From assembly GCF_024138395.1 (NCBI RefSeq), contig NZ_JAMYDU010000038.1, forward strand, positions 1-35,069: a stretch of 35,069 bases of DNA, in the 5' to 3' direction. The notes under the pieces were generated by a model, which searched no databases, was not told where the DNA came from, and saw only the letters and a list, made by a program, of their open reading frames with translations. This document shows, piece after piece, positions 17,430 to 25,306 of the stretch. Positions within the stretch are counted from its first letter, which is position 1. Every line of letters starts with the position of its first letter. Both the position numbers and the translations under genes were made by a program. The stretch is from Pseudomonas mandelii. Lineage in GTDB: Bacteria; Pseudomonadota; Gammaproteobacteria; Pseudomonadales; Pseudomonadaceae.

Positions 17430-18809
17430 ATGGCTTTGGATTTATTCGTCGTACTCATCTACGCCGCCTCGATGCTGATACTCGGCTACTACGGCATGCG
17501 CAAGGCCAAGACCAACGAAGACTTTTTGGTCGCCGGTCGTAACCTCGGCCCGAGCCTGTACATGGGCACCATGGCCGCTACCGTTCTGGGCGGCGCCTCT
17601 ACCGTCGGCACCGTGCGCCTGGGTTACGTCCATGGCATATCCGGTTTCTGGCTCTGCGCGGCCCTCGGTTGCGGGATCGTGGCGCTGAACCTGTTCCTCG
17701 CCAAACCGCTGCTGAAGCTGAAAATCTACACCGTTACCCAGGTGCTGGAAAAACGCTACAACCCGATGGCCCGCTCCGCGAGCGCGGTGATCATGCTGGC
17801 GTATGCGCTGATGATCGGCGTGGTCTCGATCCTGGCCATTGGCACCGTGCTGCAAGTGCTGTTCGACCTGCCGTTCTGGCTGTCGGTATTGGTCGGCGGT
17901 GGCGTGGTGGTGATTTATTCGGCGATCGGCGGCATGTGGTCCCTGACCCTGACCGACATCGTCCAGTTCGTCATCAAGACCGTGGGCCTGATGTTCATCC
18001 TGTTGCCGATCTGCCTGTACCGCGTCGGTGGTTGGGATGAGTTGGTGTTGAAACTGCCGGCAACCGCCTTCAGCTTCACCACGATTGGCTGGGACACCAT
18101 CATCACCTACTTCATGATCTACTTCTTCGGGATCCTGATCGGCCAAGACATCTGGCAGCGTGTGTTCACCGTCAAGAGCGCCAAAGTGGCTCAGGTCGCC
18201 GGTACATTCGCAGGCATCTACTGCATCCTTTACGGACTGGCTTGCGCCCTGATCGGCATGGCCGCTCATGTGCTGATCCCGGACCTGGACAACGTCAACA
18301 ACGCCTTCGCCGCCATCGTCAAACTGTCCCTGCCGGACGGTATCCGTGGCCTGGTGATTGCGGCTGCCCTGGCCGCCATGATGTCCACCGCCAGCGCCGG
18401 CCTGCTCGCCGCCGCCACCACCCTGACCGAAGACCTGCTGCCGAAACTGCGCGGCGGTAAACAGTCGAGCCTGGGTGTCAACCGCCTGTTCACCCTGCTG
18501 ACCGGCATCGCCGTGCTGGGTATCGCGCTGGTGGTAAACGATGTGATCAGCGCCTTGACCCTGGCCTACAACCTGTTGGTGGGCGGCATGCTGATCCCGC
18601 TGATCGGTGCAATCTTCTGGAAACGCGCAACCACCGCCGGTGCTATCGCCAGCATGGGCCTGGGCTTTGCCACCGCGCTGCTGTTCATGGTCAAGGACGG
18701 TATGGACGCCAACACCCCGATCTACTACAGCCTCGGCGTAGGCCTGGTGAGTTTCGTGGTAGTCAGCTTGTTGTCCCGTCGCCCGGCCGTGGTGGCGAGC
18801 GCTGTCTAA
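17430..18809 (+). CDS. Sodium:solute symporter
   Basis: Sodium:solute symporter (SSS) family transporter, 459 residues, with about 13 hydrophobic helices. MALDLFVVLIYAASMLILG opens the first helix. GRNLGPSLYMGTMAATVLGGAS (about 38-59) is the conserved SSS segment at the unwound first core helix, and GQDIWQRVFTVKSAK (about 238-252) is the other hallmark. It matches the place of PA1418 and is presumably a second transporter for guanidinobutyrate or a related compound. A good terminator follows, marking the end of the gbu-type operon. The REP element upstream may reduce co-transcription with the permease. Confidence 0.9.
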   Translation: MALDLFVVLIYAASMLILGYYGMRKAKTNEDFLVAGRNLGPSLYMGTMAATVLGGASTVGTVRLGYVHGISGFWLCAALGCGIVALNLFLAKPLLKLKIYTVTQVLEKRYNPMARSASAVIMLAYALMIGVVSILAIGTVLQVLFDLPFWLSVLVGGGVVVIYSAIGGMWSLTLTDIVQFVIKTVGLMFILLPICLYRVGGWDELVLKLPATAFSFTTIGWDTIITYFMIYFFGILIGQDIWQRVFTVKSAKVAQVAGTFAGIYCILYGLACALIGMAAHVLIPDLDNVNNAFAAIVKLSLPDGIRGLVIAAALAAMMSTASAGLLAAATTLTEDLLPKLRGGKQSSLGVNRLFTLLTGIAVLGIALVVNDVISALTLAYNLLVGGMLIPLIGAIFWKRATTAGAIASMGLGFATALLFMVKDGMDANTPIYYSLGVGLVSFVVVSLLSRRPAVVASAV

Positions 18810-18838
18810 GCTTTCGATAACAACTTAATGCTTTCTTC

Positions 18839-18874
18839 AACGGGTGTGGCGTCGGTGCCACACCCGTTTTTTTT
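18839..18874 (+). terminator. Rho-independent terminator of the gbu operon
   Basis: AACGGGTGTGGC pairs with GCCACACCCGTT around a GTCGGT loop, followed directly by eight Ts. It lies 30 bp past the symporter stop. This is a strong intrinsic terminator on the plus strand. Confidence 0.92.
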
Positions 18875-18990
18875 CGCCTGAAGGAATCTGCTATTGCGCA
18901 CGATGATTGACGAGTGGCAGCGCCGACACGCCTGAAGCCTGCTGTACTCAGCACCAGGGACAACAACAATGACGCCCTCGAAGAACAACC

Positions 18991-19242
18991 ATGACAAGAG
19001 ACGCCGTTCGTACAGCCGTGCATCGCTTCATCAGCCGCCTGCTGGAAAATCAGGAGGACTTTGACGACAACACTCGCCTGGTGCAGTTGGGACTGGATAA
19101 AGAGGATATTGAAGAGCTGATTTTCCATCTGGAAGATCAGCTGGGATTGACGGCATTTACCGCCGAAGAAGACCGGATGCTCAAGACTGCGACGACCGTC
19201 GACGACTTGAGCCGGTTTTTGATTGAGATTGGGCGGTATTGA
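18991..19242 (+). CDS. Acyl-carrier-like protein lacking the phosphopantetheine serine
   Basis: Acidic 83-residue protein. By eye it aligns along its length with acyl carrier protein: helix 1 (residues 3-20), the LGxD turn, helix 2 (DIEELIFHLEDQLGL, 39-53) and the final helix TTVDDLSRFLIEIG. The DSL motif where 4'-phosphopantetheine is attached reads D36-K37-E38, so the modified serine is a lysine. It therefore cannot carry an acyl group in the usual way. It may be a structural or regulatory relative. The ribosome binding site is weak (GAAG, about 8 nt). It is a single gene between a terminator and a REP element, with no biosynthetic neighbours. The fold is inferred and the function is unknown. 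Confidence 0.75.
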   Translation: MTRDAVRTAVHRFISRLLENQEDFDDNTRLVQLGLDKEDIEELIFHLEDQLGLTAFTAEEDRMLKTATTVDDLSRFLIEIGRY

Positions 19243-19258
19243 GTTCGCACGGTTCCCT

Positions 19259-19370
19259 GTAGCAGCTGCCGCAGGCTGCGTTCGGCGGCGAAGCCGTCGC
19301 AAAATCGGAACACGCGATTCGACAGCCCGAGTGCGGACCGAGCTGAAACGCAGCCTTCGCAGCTGCTACA
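19259..19370. repeat. REP-type inverted repeat (TGTAGCAGCTG family)
   Basis: TGTAGCAGCTGCCGCAGGCTGCGTT (19259-19283) pairs imperfectly with 19346-19370. It is the same family as 3-135 and 13967-14112. It separates the convergent carrier-like and PA1414-family genes and probably blocks read-through between them. Confidence 0.75.
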
Positions 19371-19385
19371 AAGGCTGCGTCGCGT

Positions 19386-19517
19386 TTACCGGCGGCGTTG
19401 CTGCTGGCGGCGACGTTGTTCGTCGTCAGTGCGAATAGGCACGGGTTGCAGAGGCGGTTCGATCAAACCGAGTGCGACGCCCAGGTCATGCAGCCAGTTT
19501 TGGATTTTCTCTTTCAT
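19386..19517 (-). CDS. PA1414-family mini-protein / possible SicX-type RNA locus
   Basis: 43-residue reading frame from an ATG preceded by AAGGGGG. The start MKEKIQNWLHDLGVALGLIE, the middle PPLQPVPI and the Arg/Gln-rich end match what I recall of the conserved Pseudomonas PA1414 family. In P. aeruginosa the PA1414 locus was described as the source of SicX, an oxygen-responsive small RNA under Anr control. The surrounding gbu genes correspond to PA1418-PA1422, which supports orthology. It lies 139 bp past the end of a LysR gene on the same strand, leaving room for its own promoter. Whether the peptide, the RNA, or both matter here cannot be told from the sequence. Confidence 0.75.
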   Translation of the reverse strand: MKEKIQNWLHDLGVALGLIEPPLQPVPIRTDDEQRRRQQQRRR

Positions 19518-19631
19518 GGTGCCCCCTTCAGGGTAGTGCCGAGCGGCCGAAGTTCTGTAGCCCCTTCGCACTGATAATAGTCCGAAGTCCTACGTAATGC
19601 TCGTCCAACATCGCAATGATCTGTTACTGAA

Positions 19632-19645
19632 TTGATCCAAATTCC
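19632..19645 (-). promoter_or_regulatory. Weak Anr/FNR-like half-site upstream of PA1414-family gene
   Basis: On the minus strand this reads GGAATTTGGATCAA. The second half matches the FNR/Anr half-site ATCAA perfectly; the first half matches TTGAT at only two of five positions. It is centred about 121 bp upstream of the small gene's ATG. I report it only because the P. aeruginosa counterpart is known to be Anr-controlled. A chance match is possible. Confidence 0.25.
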
Positions 19646-19656
19646 TGGACGTTGGT

Positions 19657-20550
19657 TCAAGCAAATGCCTGGGCCTGGATCGCTGTCGACGGGTATACCG
19701 CCTGCTGCTGCTCGATCCATGCATTCAGGTTGGCGCCGACCATGCCTTTGCGCCACATCAGCCAAGTGGTTGCGCTGGCGAACGGCTCGGCCAAGGGGTG
19801 CACCGCCACGCTTTCGCGCCCCGGCAGACTGGCGAGCATAGATTCCGACATCAGCGCCACGCCGGATCCGGCAATCACGCAGGCGAGCATTCCCGGATAA
19901 GACTCGATCTCCATCGCCCGCCCCATGGCTGCATGATCATGGGCGAACCAGGCTTCCAGGCGCATCCGATAGGAACAGCCCTGCCGAAACGTAAACACCG
20001 AACGCCCTTCGACATCCAGCGCACTGTGCACTGGCGGATGATCGGCCTCGCTGATCAACACCAACCGTTCGTCGCACAACGGCACGCCGTCGAGCCCGGC
20101 CAGTTCCAGCGGGCCGTCCACCAGCGCCGCATCGAGGCGCCCGGTGAGCAGACCTTCGAGTAATTCGCCGCTGGGCCCCGACTGCACTTGCAGGTTCACC
20201 GCCGGGTAACTGCGGTGATATCGCGCCAACAGCTCCGGCAGGTGAATCGCGGCGGTGCTGTACATGGTGCCGAGGACAAAATCCCCCGCCGGTTGCCCGC
20301 CCTGCACTGCCGCATGGGCTTCGTCGTGTAAGGCGAACAGCTTGGCGGTGTAGTCCAGGAGGACTTTTCCCGCAGGTGACAACTGCAAACGCTGACGCTC
20401 GCGTACGAACAGTTCGACACCGAGTTGCTCTTCGAGCTGCTTGAGCCGGGTCGACAGGTTGGAAGGCACACGATGCAGGCGTTCAGCAGCGCGGGTAATG
20501 GAGCCCTCCTCCGCCACCGCCTGGAAAATCCGCAATTGGCTGAATTCCAC
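19657..20550 (-). CDS. LysR-family transcriptional regulator
   Basis: 297-residue LysR regulator. I start it at the GTG at 20550, which has GGAG 6 nt upstream and gives the usual opening MEFSQLRIFQAVAEEGSITR. A TTG at 20562 has no ribosome binding site. The helix-turn-helix spans about residues 2-60 (AAERLHRVPSNLSTRLKQLE). The effector domain follows and ends with SLPGRESVAVHPLAEP. It is divergent from the MFS gene with a gap of about 100 bp, so that transporter is its most likely target. The effector is unknown. Confidence 0.9.
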   Translation of the reverse strand: MEFSQLRIFQAVAEEGSITRAAERLHRVPSNLSTRLKQLEEQLGVELFVRERQRLQLSPAGKVLLDYTAKLFALHDEAHAAVQGGQPAGDFVLGTMYSTAAIHLPELLARYHRSYPAVNLQVQSGPSGELLEGLLTGRLDAALVDGPLELAGLDGVPLCDERLVLISEADHPPVHSALDVEGRSVFTFRQGCSYRMRLEAWFAHDHAAMGRAMEIESYPGMLACVIAGSGVALMSESMLASLPGRESVAVHPLAEPFASATTWLMWRKGMVGANLNAWIEQQQAVYPSTAIQAQAFA

Positions 20551-20654
20551 TCCATTCTCCAAATAAGAACAAGTTGCTCACTATTATTCATTTTTAAAGA
20601 AAGTCAATCAGTCCTAGCCTGACGGTCATTGATCCTCGAAACGGAACTCAGACT

Positions 20655-21845
20655 ATGTCCCCTCTGATTCGCTTAACCGCCAGCTTCATCGCCCTGATGA
20701 TGGCCATGGGCATCGGGCGTTTCGCCCTGACCCCGCAACTGCCGCACTTGCTCAGTGAAGGTCAGATCGACCTGACCGCCGCCGGTCTGATTGCCGCCGC
20801 CAACTACCTCGGCTACTTCGTCGGCGCGGTGGACGCGATGTTCGCCCGTCGCCCCGACCAGGTTCGTCGACGCCTGCTCGGCGGTTTGTGGCTCTGTGTA
20901 TTGCTGACCCTGGCCTCGTTCTGGGCCGACGGGTTCTGGTCGCATCTGGTGCTGCGTTTCGGCACGGGCGTGGCCAGCGCCTGGGTGTTGGTGATGATTA
21001 CCGCATTGAGTCAACCGCTGGCAGCGGCGGCCGGTCGTCCGCGACTCGGCGCGCTGGTCTTTGCCGGACCGGGTCTGGGGATTTTTCTGACAGGATTATT
21101 GGCCTTGGGCTCGAACCTGCTGGGTCAGACGTCCGCGACCTTGTGGCTGGTGTATGCCGGTGTCGGGCTGGTGATGCTGCTGGGAATTCTGCCGTTCCTA
21201 CCGCAGTCGGCCGTCCCTTCTACGGCGACATCATCTGCTGTCACATCGGGCGTACAAGGTGTCGGACGTTTACCGGTGATCTACGGGTTATACGGTTTGG
21301 GCTACATCATCCCGGCCACTTTCCTCTCGCAAATGGCCAGCGCGCAGTTCCATGGCCAATGGCAAGCCGATCTGTTCTGGCCATGCTTCGGTTTCGCGGC
21401 GGCAATCGGCGTTGTGTTGGTGAGCCTGCGTCGACACAACCCGAACGCCACTCGCCATTGGCTGATGGCCACATTGTGGTTGCAAGCGGCCGGGGTCTTC
21501 GCCTGCCTGTTAGGCAGCGGAGCCGGCCTCGCGCTGGGGGTGATCCTGTGTGGCGGGCCGTTCCTGGCCTGCATGCAACTGGTGATGCAGCGCTCCCGAG
21601 AACTGGCGCCCCATGCTACCCAGCGCAACGCCGGGCTGCTGACCGCGTGCTTCGCCGTGGGTCAACTCAGCGGTCCGTTGCTGGCCGCGCTGAGCAGTCA
21701 TTTCAGCGGTGGATTGCAACCCGCGCTGATAATCGCCGGCAGCGGTTTGCTCATCGCTGGCGCTTTATTGCTGCGCCCGGTCAGGGTTGCCCAAGCGCTT
21801 TGCGCAAACGACGGCGGACCCACTGCTCTGCACTCACAAAAGTGA
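20655..21845 (+). CDS. YbfB/YjiJ-family MFS transporter
   Basis: 396-residue inner membrane transporter with about 12 hydrophobic helices. The opening segment MMAMGIGRFALTPQLPHLL (about 15-33) and the following AGLIAAANYLGYFVGA (about 43-58) are typical of the YbfB/YjiJ branch of the major facilitator superfamily. The substrate is unknown. It is paired with the divergent LysR gene, an arrangement often seen for exporters under local control. Its last 65 bp overlap the 3' end of the convergent EamA gene, so the C-terminal tail after the last helix is encoded on DNA shared by both genes. Confidence 0.88.
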   Translation: MSPLIRLTASFIALMMAMGIGRFALTPQLPHLLSEGQIDLTAAGLIAAANYLGYFVGAVDAMFARRPDQVRRRLLGGLWLCVLLTLASFWADGFWSHLVLRFGTGVASAWVLVMITALSQPLAAAAGRPRLGALVFAGPGLGIFLTGLLALGSNLLGQTSATLWLVYAGVGLVMLLGILPFLPQSAVPSTATSSAVTSGVQGVGRLPVIYGLYGLGYIIPATFLSQMASAQFHGQWQADLFWPCFGFAAAIGVVLVSLRRHNPNATRHWLMATLWLQAAGVFACLLGSGAGLALGVILCGGPFLACMQLVMQRSRELAPHATQRNAGLLTACFAVGQLSGPLLAALSSHFSGGLQPALIIAGSGLLIAGALLLRPVRVAQALCANDGGPTALHSQK

Positions 21846-22716
21846 TCCCGAGCAGAACCAGCACCGCGCCGATCACAAAGTTGAGGCTCAGTTCTTCGCC
21901 CAGCAACACCACGCCGAACGTGACGCCGAACAGCGGCGTCATGAACGAAAACACCGCCAGGTTCGCTGCCAGATAACGGCGCAGTAACCAGAACCAGGTC
22001 AGGTAACTGAAGAACGACACCACCAACCCCTGGAACAGCACGCTGGCCACGGCAACAGTGGTCAGGCTGACATGGGTGACCTGCCCGCTGAGGATCGCGA
22101 TCAACAGCAGGCCGACGAAGCCGACGATCAATTGATAAAACAGCGTCAGGGTCACCGGCGCTTCCGACAGACGCGAAGCGCGCACCACCACGGTGGTCGC
22201 GCCCCATGACGCGCCGGCCAGGACGCCCAACGCATCGCCCATCAGCATGCGATGATCAAGGTTGTCCCACGACACGCCACCGGCAAACGCAATGGCAATG
22301 CCGATGAAGGCGAGAAAAATCCCCAGCCACTGCACCGGTCTTAAACGCTCACTCGGCAGCAGCCAATGCACACCCAACGCGGTGAAGATCGGCGCGGTGT
22401 AGAGGAACACTGACATGTGCGCCGCCGTGGTCAATTGCAGGCCTTCGGCAATGAAGAAGAACTCCAGACCAAACAATGCGCCGGCCAGCAAACCTCCACG
22501 CCAGGTAGTGCCGACCTGATCCCAGCCGCCCTTCCAGCAGATCAGCAATCCTACGAGCAACGCGGAAATACCCGATCGCCCCGCCGCCTGCATGACCGGC
22601 GCGATGTCGGGCGCGGCCCACTTGATCATCACCTGTTGCACGCCCCAGATCAGGCACAGCCCGACCATCACTTGCAGGGCAAATCCATCGGCGCTACGCC
22701 GGGTGGCGCTCACCGG
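21781..22716 (-). CDS. EamA-family (DMT superfamily) transporter
   Basis: 311-residue membrane protein with ten predicted helices in two EamA repeats (about 15-140 and 155-290). The second repeat holds a clear final segment TPLFGVTFGVVLLGEELSLNFVIGA. The GTG at 22716 has GAGG 7 nt upstream and is preferred over the ATG at 22758. The family exports metabolites or amino acids; no substrate is indicated. It is convergent with, and overlaps, the MFS gene by 65 bp. A terminator lies upstream, so it has its own promoter. Confidence 0.88.
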   Translation of the reverse strand, partial: PVSATRRSADGFALQVMVGLCLIWGVQQVMIKWAAPDIAPVMQAAGRSGISALLVGLLICWKGGWDQVGTTWRGGLLAGALFGLEFFFIAEGLQLTTAAHMSVFLYTAPIFTALGVHWLLPSERLRPVQWLGIFLAFIGIAIAFAGGVSWDNLDHRMLMGDALGVLAGASWGATTVVVRASRLSEAPVTLTLFYQLIVGFVGLLLIAILSGQVTHVSLTTVAVASVLFQGLVVSFFSYLTWFWLLRRYLAANLAVFSFMTPLFGVTFGVVLLGEELSLNFVIGAVLVLLGITFVSAEQWVRRRLRKALGQP

Positions 22717-22754
22717 AACACCTCGACAACACAATCCATGGCAGTGACTCGACA

Positions 22755-22799
22755 GCAAAAATAAAGCCCCGGCCTTCTGGCTGAACAGAGTGCCGGGGC
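22755..22799 (-). terminator. Rho-independent terminator downstream of cvfB
   Basis: Minus-strand GCCCCGGC...GCCGGGGC stem (22792-22799 with 22766-22773) is followed by TTTATTTTTG. It lies about 125 bp past the CvfB-family stop codon and just upstream of the EamA gene. Confidence 0.8.
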
Positions 22800-22926
22800 G
22801 AAAAATGATGCCGTCGATTATTAACCAGATGGACAGAAAAAGGTGTCTGCAAAAGACCTTTAAATCGCCGCGCGCGTCATACGACCGATCAAATGAGCCC
22901 CATAGGCGGCCGGCGTAAGATCAGGG

Positions 22927-23763
22927 TCAGCTGAGTTCGATACGATCAGCGTGAATGACGATCTGGCCGTTCTTGTACAACGCACCGATGGCCTTTTTGA
23001 AGTTGCCCTTGCTGACGCCGAACATGCTGCTGATCAGCGTCGGGTCGCTCTTGTCGCTGACTGGCAGAGTGCCGTTGTTGTCGCGCAACTTGGCGAGGAT
23101 CTTCGAGTTCAGGCTGGTGGCCGCTTCTTCGCCCACCGGTTGCAGGCTCAGGCTGATCTTGCCGTCGGCGCGGATTTCTTTGATAAAGCCCTTCTCTTCT
23201 TTACCGGCACGCATGAACTTGAAGATTTCGTTCTTGTGGATCAGGCCCCAATGTTTGTTATTGATGATTGCCTTGAAGCCCATATCGGTCGCTTCGGCCA
23301 CCAGCAAATCAACTTCCTGACCCGGGGTGTAATTGGCCGGGGTCTTGTCCAGATAGCGATCCAGACGCGCCGTCGCGGTGATGCGCCGCGTGTGTTTGTC
23401 GAGGTAGACGTGCACCACGACATACTCGCCGGCCGTCATCTGGCGCTTTTCTTCGGAATACGGCAGCAGCAGATCCTTCGGCAACCCCCAATCCAGGAAC
23501 ACGCCGATGCTGTTGACTTCAACGACTTTCAAACTGGCGAATTCACCGACCTGAACTTTCGGCTTTTCGGTGGTGGCGATAAGTTTGTCATCGCTGTCCA
23601 GATAAATAAAAACGTTGAGCCAGTCTTCATCTTCGCTGGGAATATCTTTGGGGATATAACGGTTAGGCAGAAGGATTTCGCCATCCGCCCCACCGTCCAG
23701 ATATAAACCGAAGTTAGTGTGTTTAACCACTTGCAAACTGTTGTAGCGCCCGACTAAAGCCAT
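22927..23763 (-). CDS. CvfB-family S1-domain RNA-binding protein
   Basis: 278-residue protein of the CvfB/YitL family: S1-like RNA-binding domains in tandem, then a C-terminal winged helix (about 215-275, with SKGNFKKAIGALYKNGQIVIHADRIEL). The N-terminal part begins MALVGRYNSLQVVKHTNFGLYLDG, a clear S1/OB start. The ATG at 23763 has GAGGG upstream at good spacing; the upstream in-frame start at 23778 is less likely. In other bacteria the family affects post-transcriptional gene expression and virulence. It is a single-gene unit with its own terminator downstream and a terminator-like hairpin 78 bp upstream of its start. Confidence 0.92.
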   Translation of the reverse strand: MALVGRYNSLQVVKHTNFGLYLDGGADGEILLPNRYIPKDIPSEDEDWLNVFIYLDSDDKLIATTEKPKVQVGEFASLKVVEVNSIGVFLDWGLPKDLLLPYSEEKRQMTAGEYVVVHVYLDKHTRRITATARLDRYLDKTPANYTPGQEVDLLVAEATDMGFKAIINNKHWGLIHKNEIFKFMRAGKEEKGFIKEIRADGKISLSLQPVGEEAATSLNSKILAKLRDNNGTLPVSDKSDPTLISSMFGVSKGNFKKAIGALYKNGQIVIHADRIELS

Positions 23764-24123
23764 GTCCAATACCCTCATTGCGTGGGCGGCATTCTACCCG
23801 GTTTTGCGGGCGGCGTTCGGCGGCCGGCCCGGTGGCGCAAAAAAACCCACGGAAGGCCTTAATTTTCCTGGGTTTTGCCCTGTTCGTTTGGCCGCTCGTC
23901 AGGCCATCCGGGTGCTCCACACCTTGGTTTGGCCAGCCGAAAAGCGCTTTTTTCCCAATTGGGTTCTTAGTTAAAACAGCAGCTTAGGGGAACATTGCGA
24001 ATAACAACTTGCGATAAATCCCGCTGCTCCAATGTGTATTTCGGGAGGATATTTACCAAGCAATTGTCAAGTATTTCCTGTACGATGCCTGGCCAAGTTA
24101 ATTTCTACAGGTTAATGGCCGCC
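23764..24123. other. Gene-free 360-bp stretch between divergent genes
   Basis: No convincing reading frame. It contains a strong minus-strand terminator hairpin (23841-23876), a GGTG-TGGAG-CACC stem-loop on the minus strand (23909-23921) and a short AAAAGCGCTTTTTT palindrome (23940-23953). It must hold the cvfB promoter and the promoter of the 59-residue gene. The terminator has no upstream gene, which raises the possibility of a small RNA (see the next entry). Confidence 0.5.
23841..23960 (-). ncRNA. Candidate small RNA ending at an orphan terminator
   Basis: On the minus strand an AACCCAGGAA/TTCCGTGGGTT hairpin followed by seven Ts (to 23841) is a textbook intrinsic terminator. No protein gene reads into it: cvfB starts downstream and the gene at 24124 runs the other way. 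The 80-120 nt before it can fold into GGCCAAACC.../GGCCAAAC and GGTGTGGAGCACC hairpins. The 3' boundary is supported. The 5' end is a guess and I found no convincing promoter. Confidence 0.3.
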
Positions 24124-24303
24124 ATGCGTGTAAAAGCATCCAACAGCAAAGCAAAGCCAGCTCCAGCCGTTGAAACCAGCGAATCGATCAACAACCAGAT
24201 CGCTGCGTTCCTCAAGTCCGGCGGCGAGATCCAGCAAATTGCCAAAGGCGTCAGCGGCCAGACGTTCGGCCCGTCCAAACAGATCACCCTGGGCAAGAAG
24301 TAA
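24124..24303 (+). CDS. Small conserved-looking protein of unknown role
   Basis: 59-residue basic protein, rich in Lys, Ser and Ala at the N-terminus (RVKASNSKAKPAPAVE). A compact helix follows, ESINNQIAAFLKSGGEIQQI, then AKGVSGQTFGPSKQITLGKK. The in-frame ATG at 24115 (three codons earlier) is an alternative start; neither has an ideal ribosome binding site (CAGG at 24107-24110). The sequence composition and codon use look like a genuine gene. I do not recognise a family. The 209 bp that follow contain an AAGCGCTT direct/inverted repeat but no T-tract. Confidence 0.65.
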   Translation: MRVKASNSKAKPAPAVETSESINNQIAAFLKSGGEIQQIAKGVSGQTFGPSKQITLGKK

Positions 24304-24512
24304 TTCCCCCGCGTTAACTGGTCCCTAAGCGCTTTGAGCTTCGAAGCGCTTGGACTGGAACCCTCCCGCAATACCCCATAAAACAAATCAATATTTCAAA
24401 AATCGACGAACGGCCCTTGATGCCGAGTATTCGCCGGTATGCTTGCACGTGTCTGGATCAAGCGTTTCAGCAGGTTTTCAGAACCTGCTCCTCGCAGCTC
24501 ATGGAGTGACGC

Positions 24513-25229
24513 ATGTTCAAGCCCTTTCTTTTCCTGCTCGGCAGCCTGCTGTGGTATTCGGTCGCCCAAGCGCAAGTCTTTCAGCGCGAACTGGGCGACT
24601 TCGATCTCAAGCTCGCCACCACCCCCAGCCGCAGCATGGCCCAAGGTCTGGTCAAACCCTCGACGACCGGCTCATTCCATGGTGGTCTCGACCTGAGCCA
24701 CGACAGCGGCTTCTACGTGGGTCAATGGTCCCCCAGCATGGGACTGAGCCCGTCGAGCAATCTTGAAGTCGATTCCTACATGGGCTTTAAACAGCCTTTC
24801 GATCACTCCCTCGGCTACGAAGTGGGCATGATCCATTACAGCTACCCGAAAGCGGACACTCTCGACAGCCAAGAGCTGTTCGGCGGCCTGACCCTGCTGG
24901 GCAGTCGTTTCGGCGCGGCCTTCAGTAACGACCCGGACAAACAGAACAGCACCCTGTTCGCCGACCTCAGTGGCAATCAGCCGTTCGGCATCGGGATCAG
25001 CCTGAAATACACCACCCACCAACTCAACACACCGGTGTCCGTCGACGATGGGTATGTAGGCAGTTTTACCGACTGGTCAGTGAAATTGTCCCGGCCATTC
25101 ATGGGCATCGATCTGGACTTGATCTACAGTGATTCAAACCTGAGCGGCAGTGATTGCTCCGCTTATTCCGGCCACAATAGCGAGTGCGATGGTCTGGTTA
25201 CGCTCAAGGCTGCACACAGTTTCTATTGA
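24513..25229 (+). CDS. TorF-family putative porin
   Basis: 238-residue outer membrane protein. Signal peptide residues 1-20 end AQA/Q. The mature part alternates short beta strands ending in aromatic residues, and the C-terminal residue is tyrosine after AAHSF, typical of an outer membrane barrel. SFHGGLDLSHDSGFYVGQW and the later FTDWSVKLSRPFMGIDLDLIYSDSN resemble the Gcw_chp/TorF group of putative porins. GGAG lies 6 nt before the ATG. Solute specificity is unknown. The cysteines near the C-terminus (CSAYSGHNSEC) could form an extracellular disulphide loop, also seen in the family. Confidence 0.88.
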   Translation: MFKPFLFLLGSLLWYSVAQAQVFQRELGDFDLKLATTPSRSMAQGLVKPSTTGSFHGGLDLSHDSGFYVGQWSPSMGLSPSSNLEVDSYMGFKQPFDHSLGYEVGMIHYSYPKADTLDSQELFGGLTLLGSRFGAAFSNDPDKQNSTLFADLSGNQPFGIGISLKYTTHQLNTPVSVDDGYVGSFTDWSVKLSRPFMGIDLDLIYSDSNLSGSDCSAYSGHNSECDGLVTLKAAHSFY

Positions 25230-25306
25230 TCGGCTGAACTGCCGGGCTCGGCTCGCGATCACATAAGAGAACCCAATAAGAAACCAGGTCTTCGCAAGGA
25301 CTCGTC

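Noticed and set aside
24319..24356. AAGCGCTT...AAGCGCTT as a terminator after the 59-residue gene
   Set aside because: The stem is short and no T-tract follows, so I do not call it a terminator.
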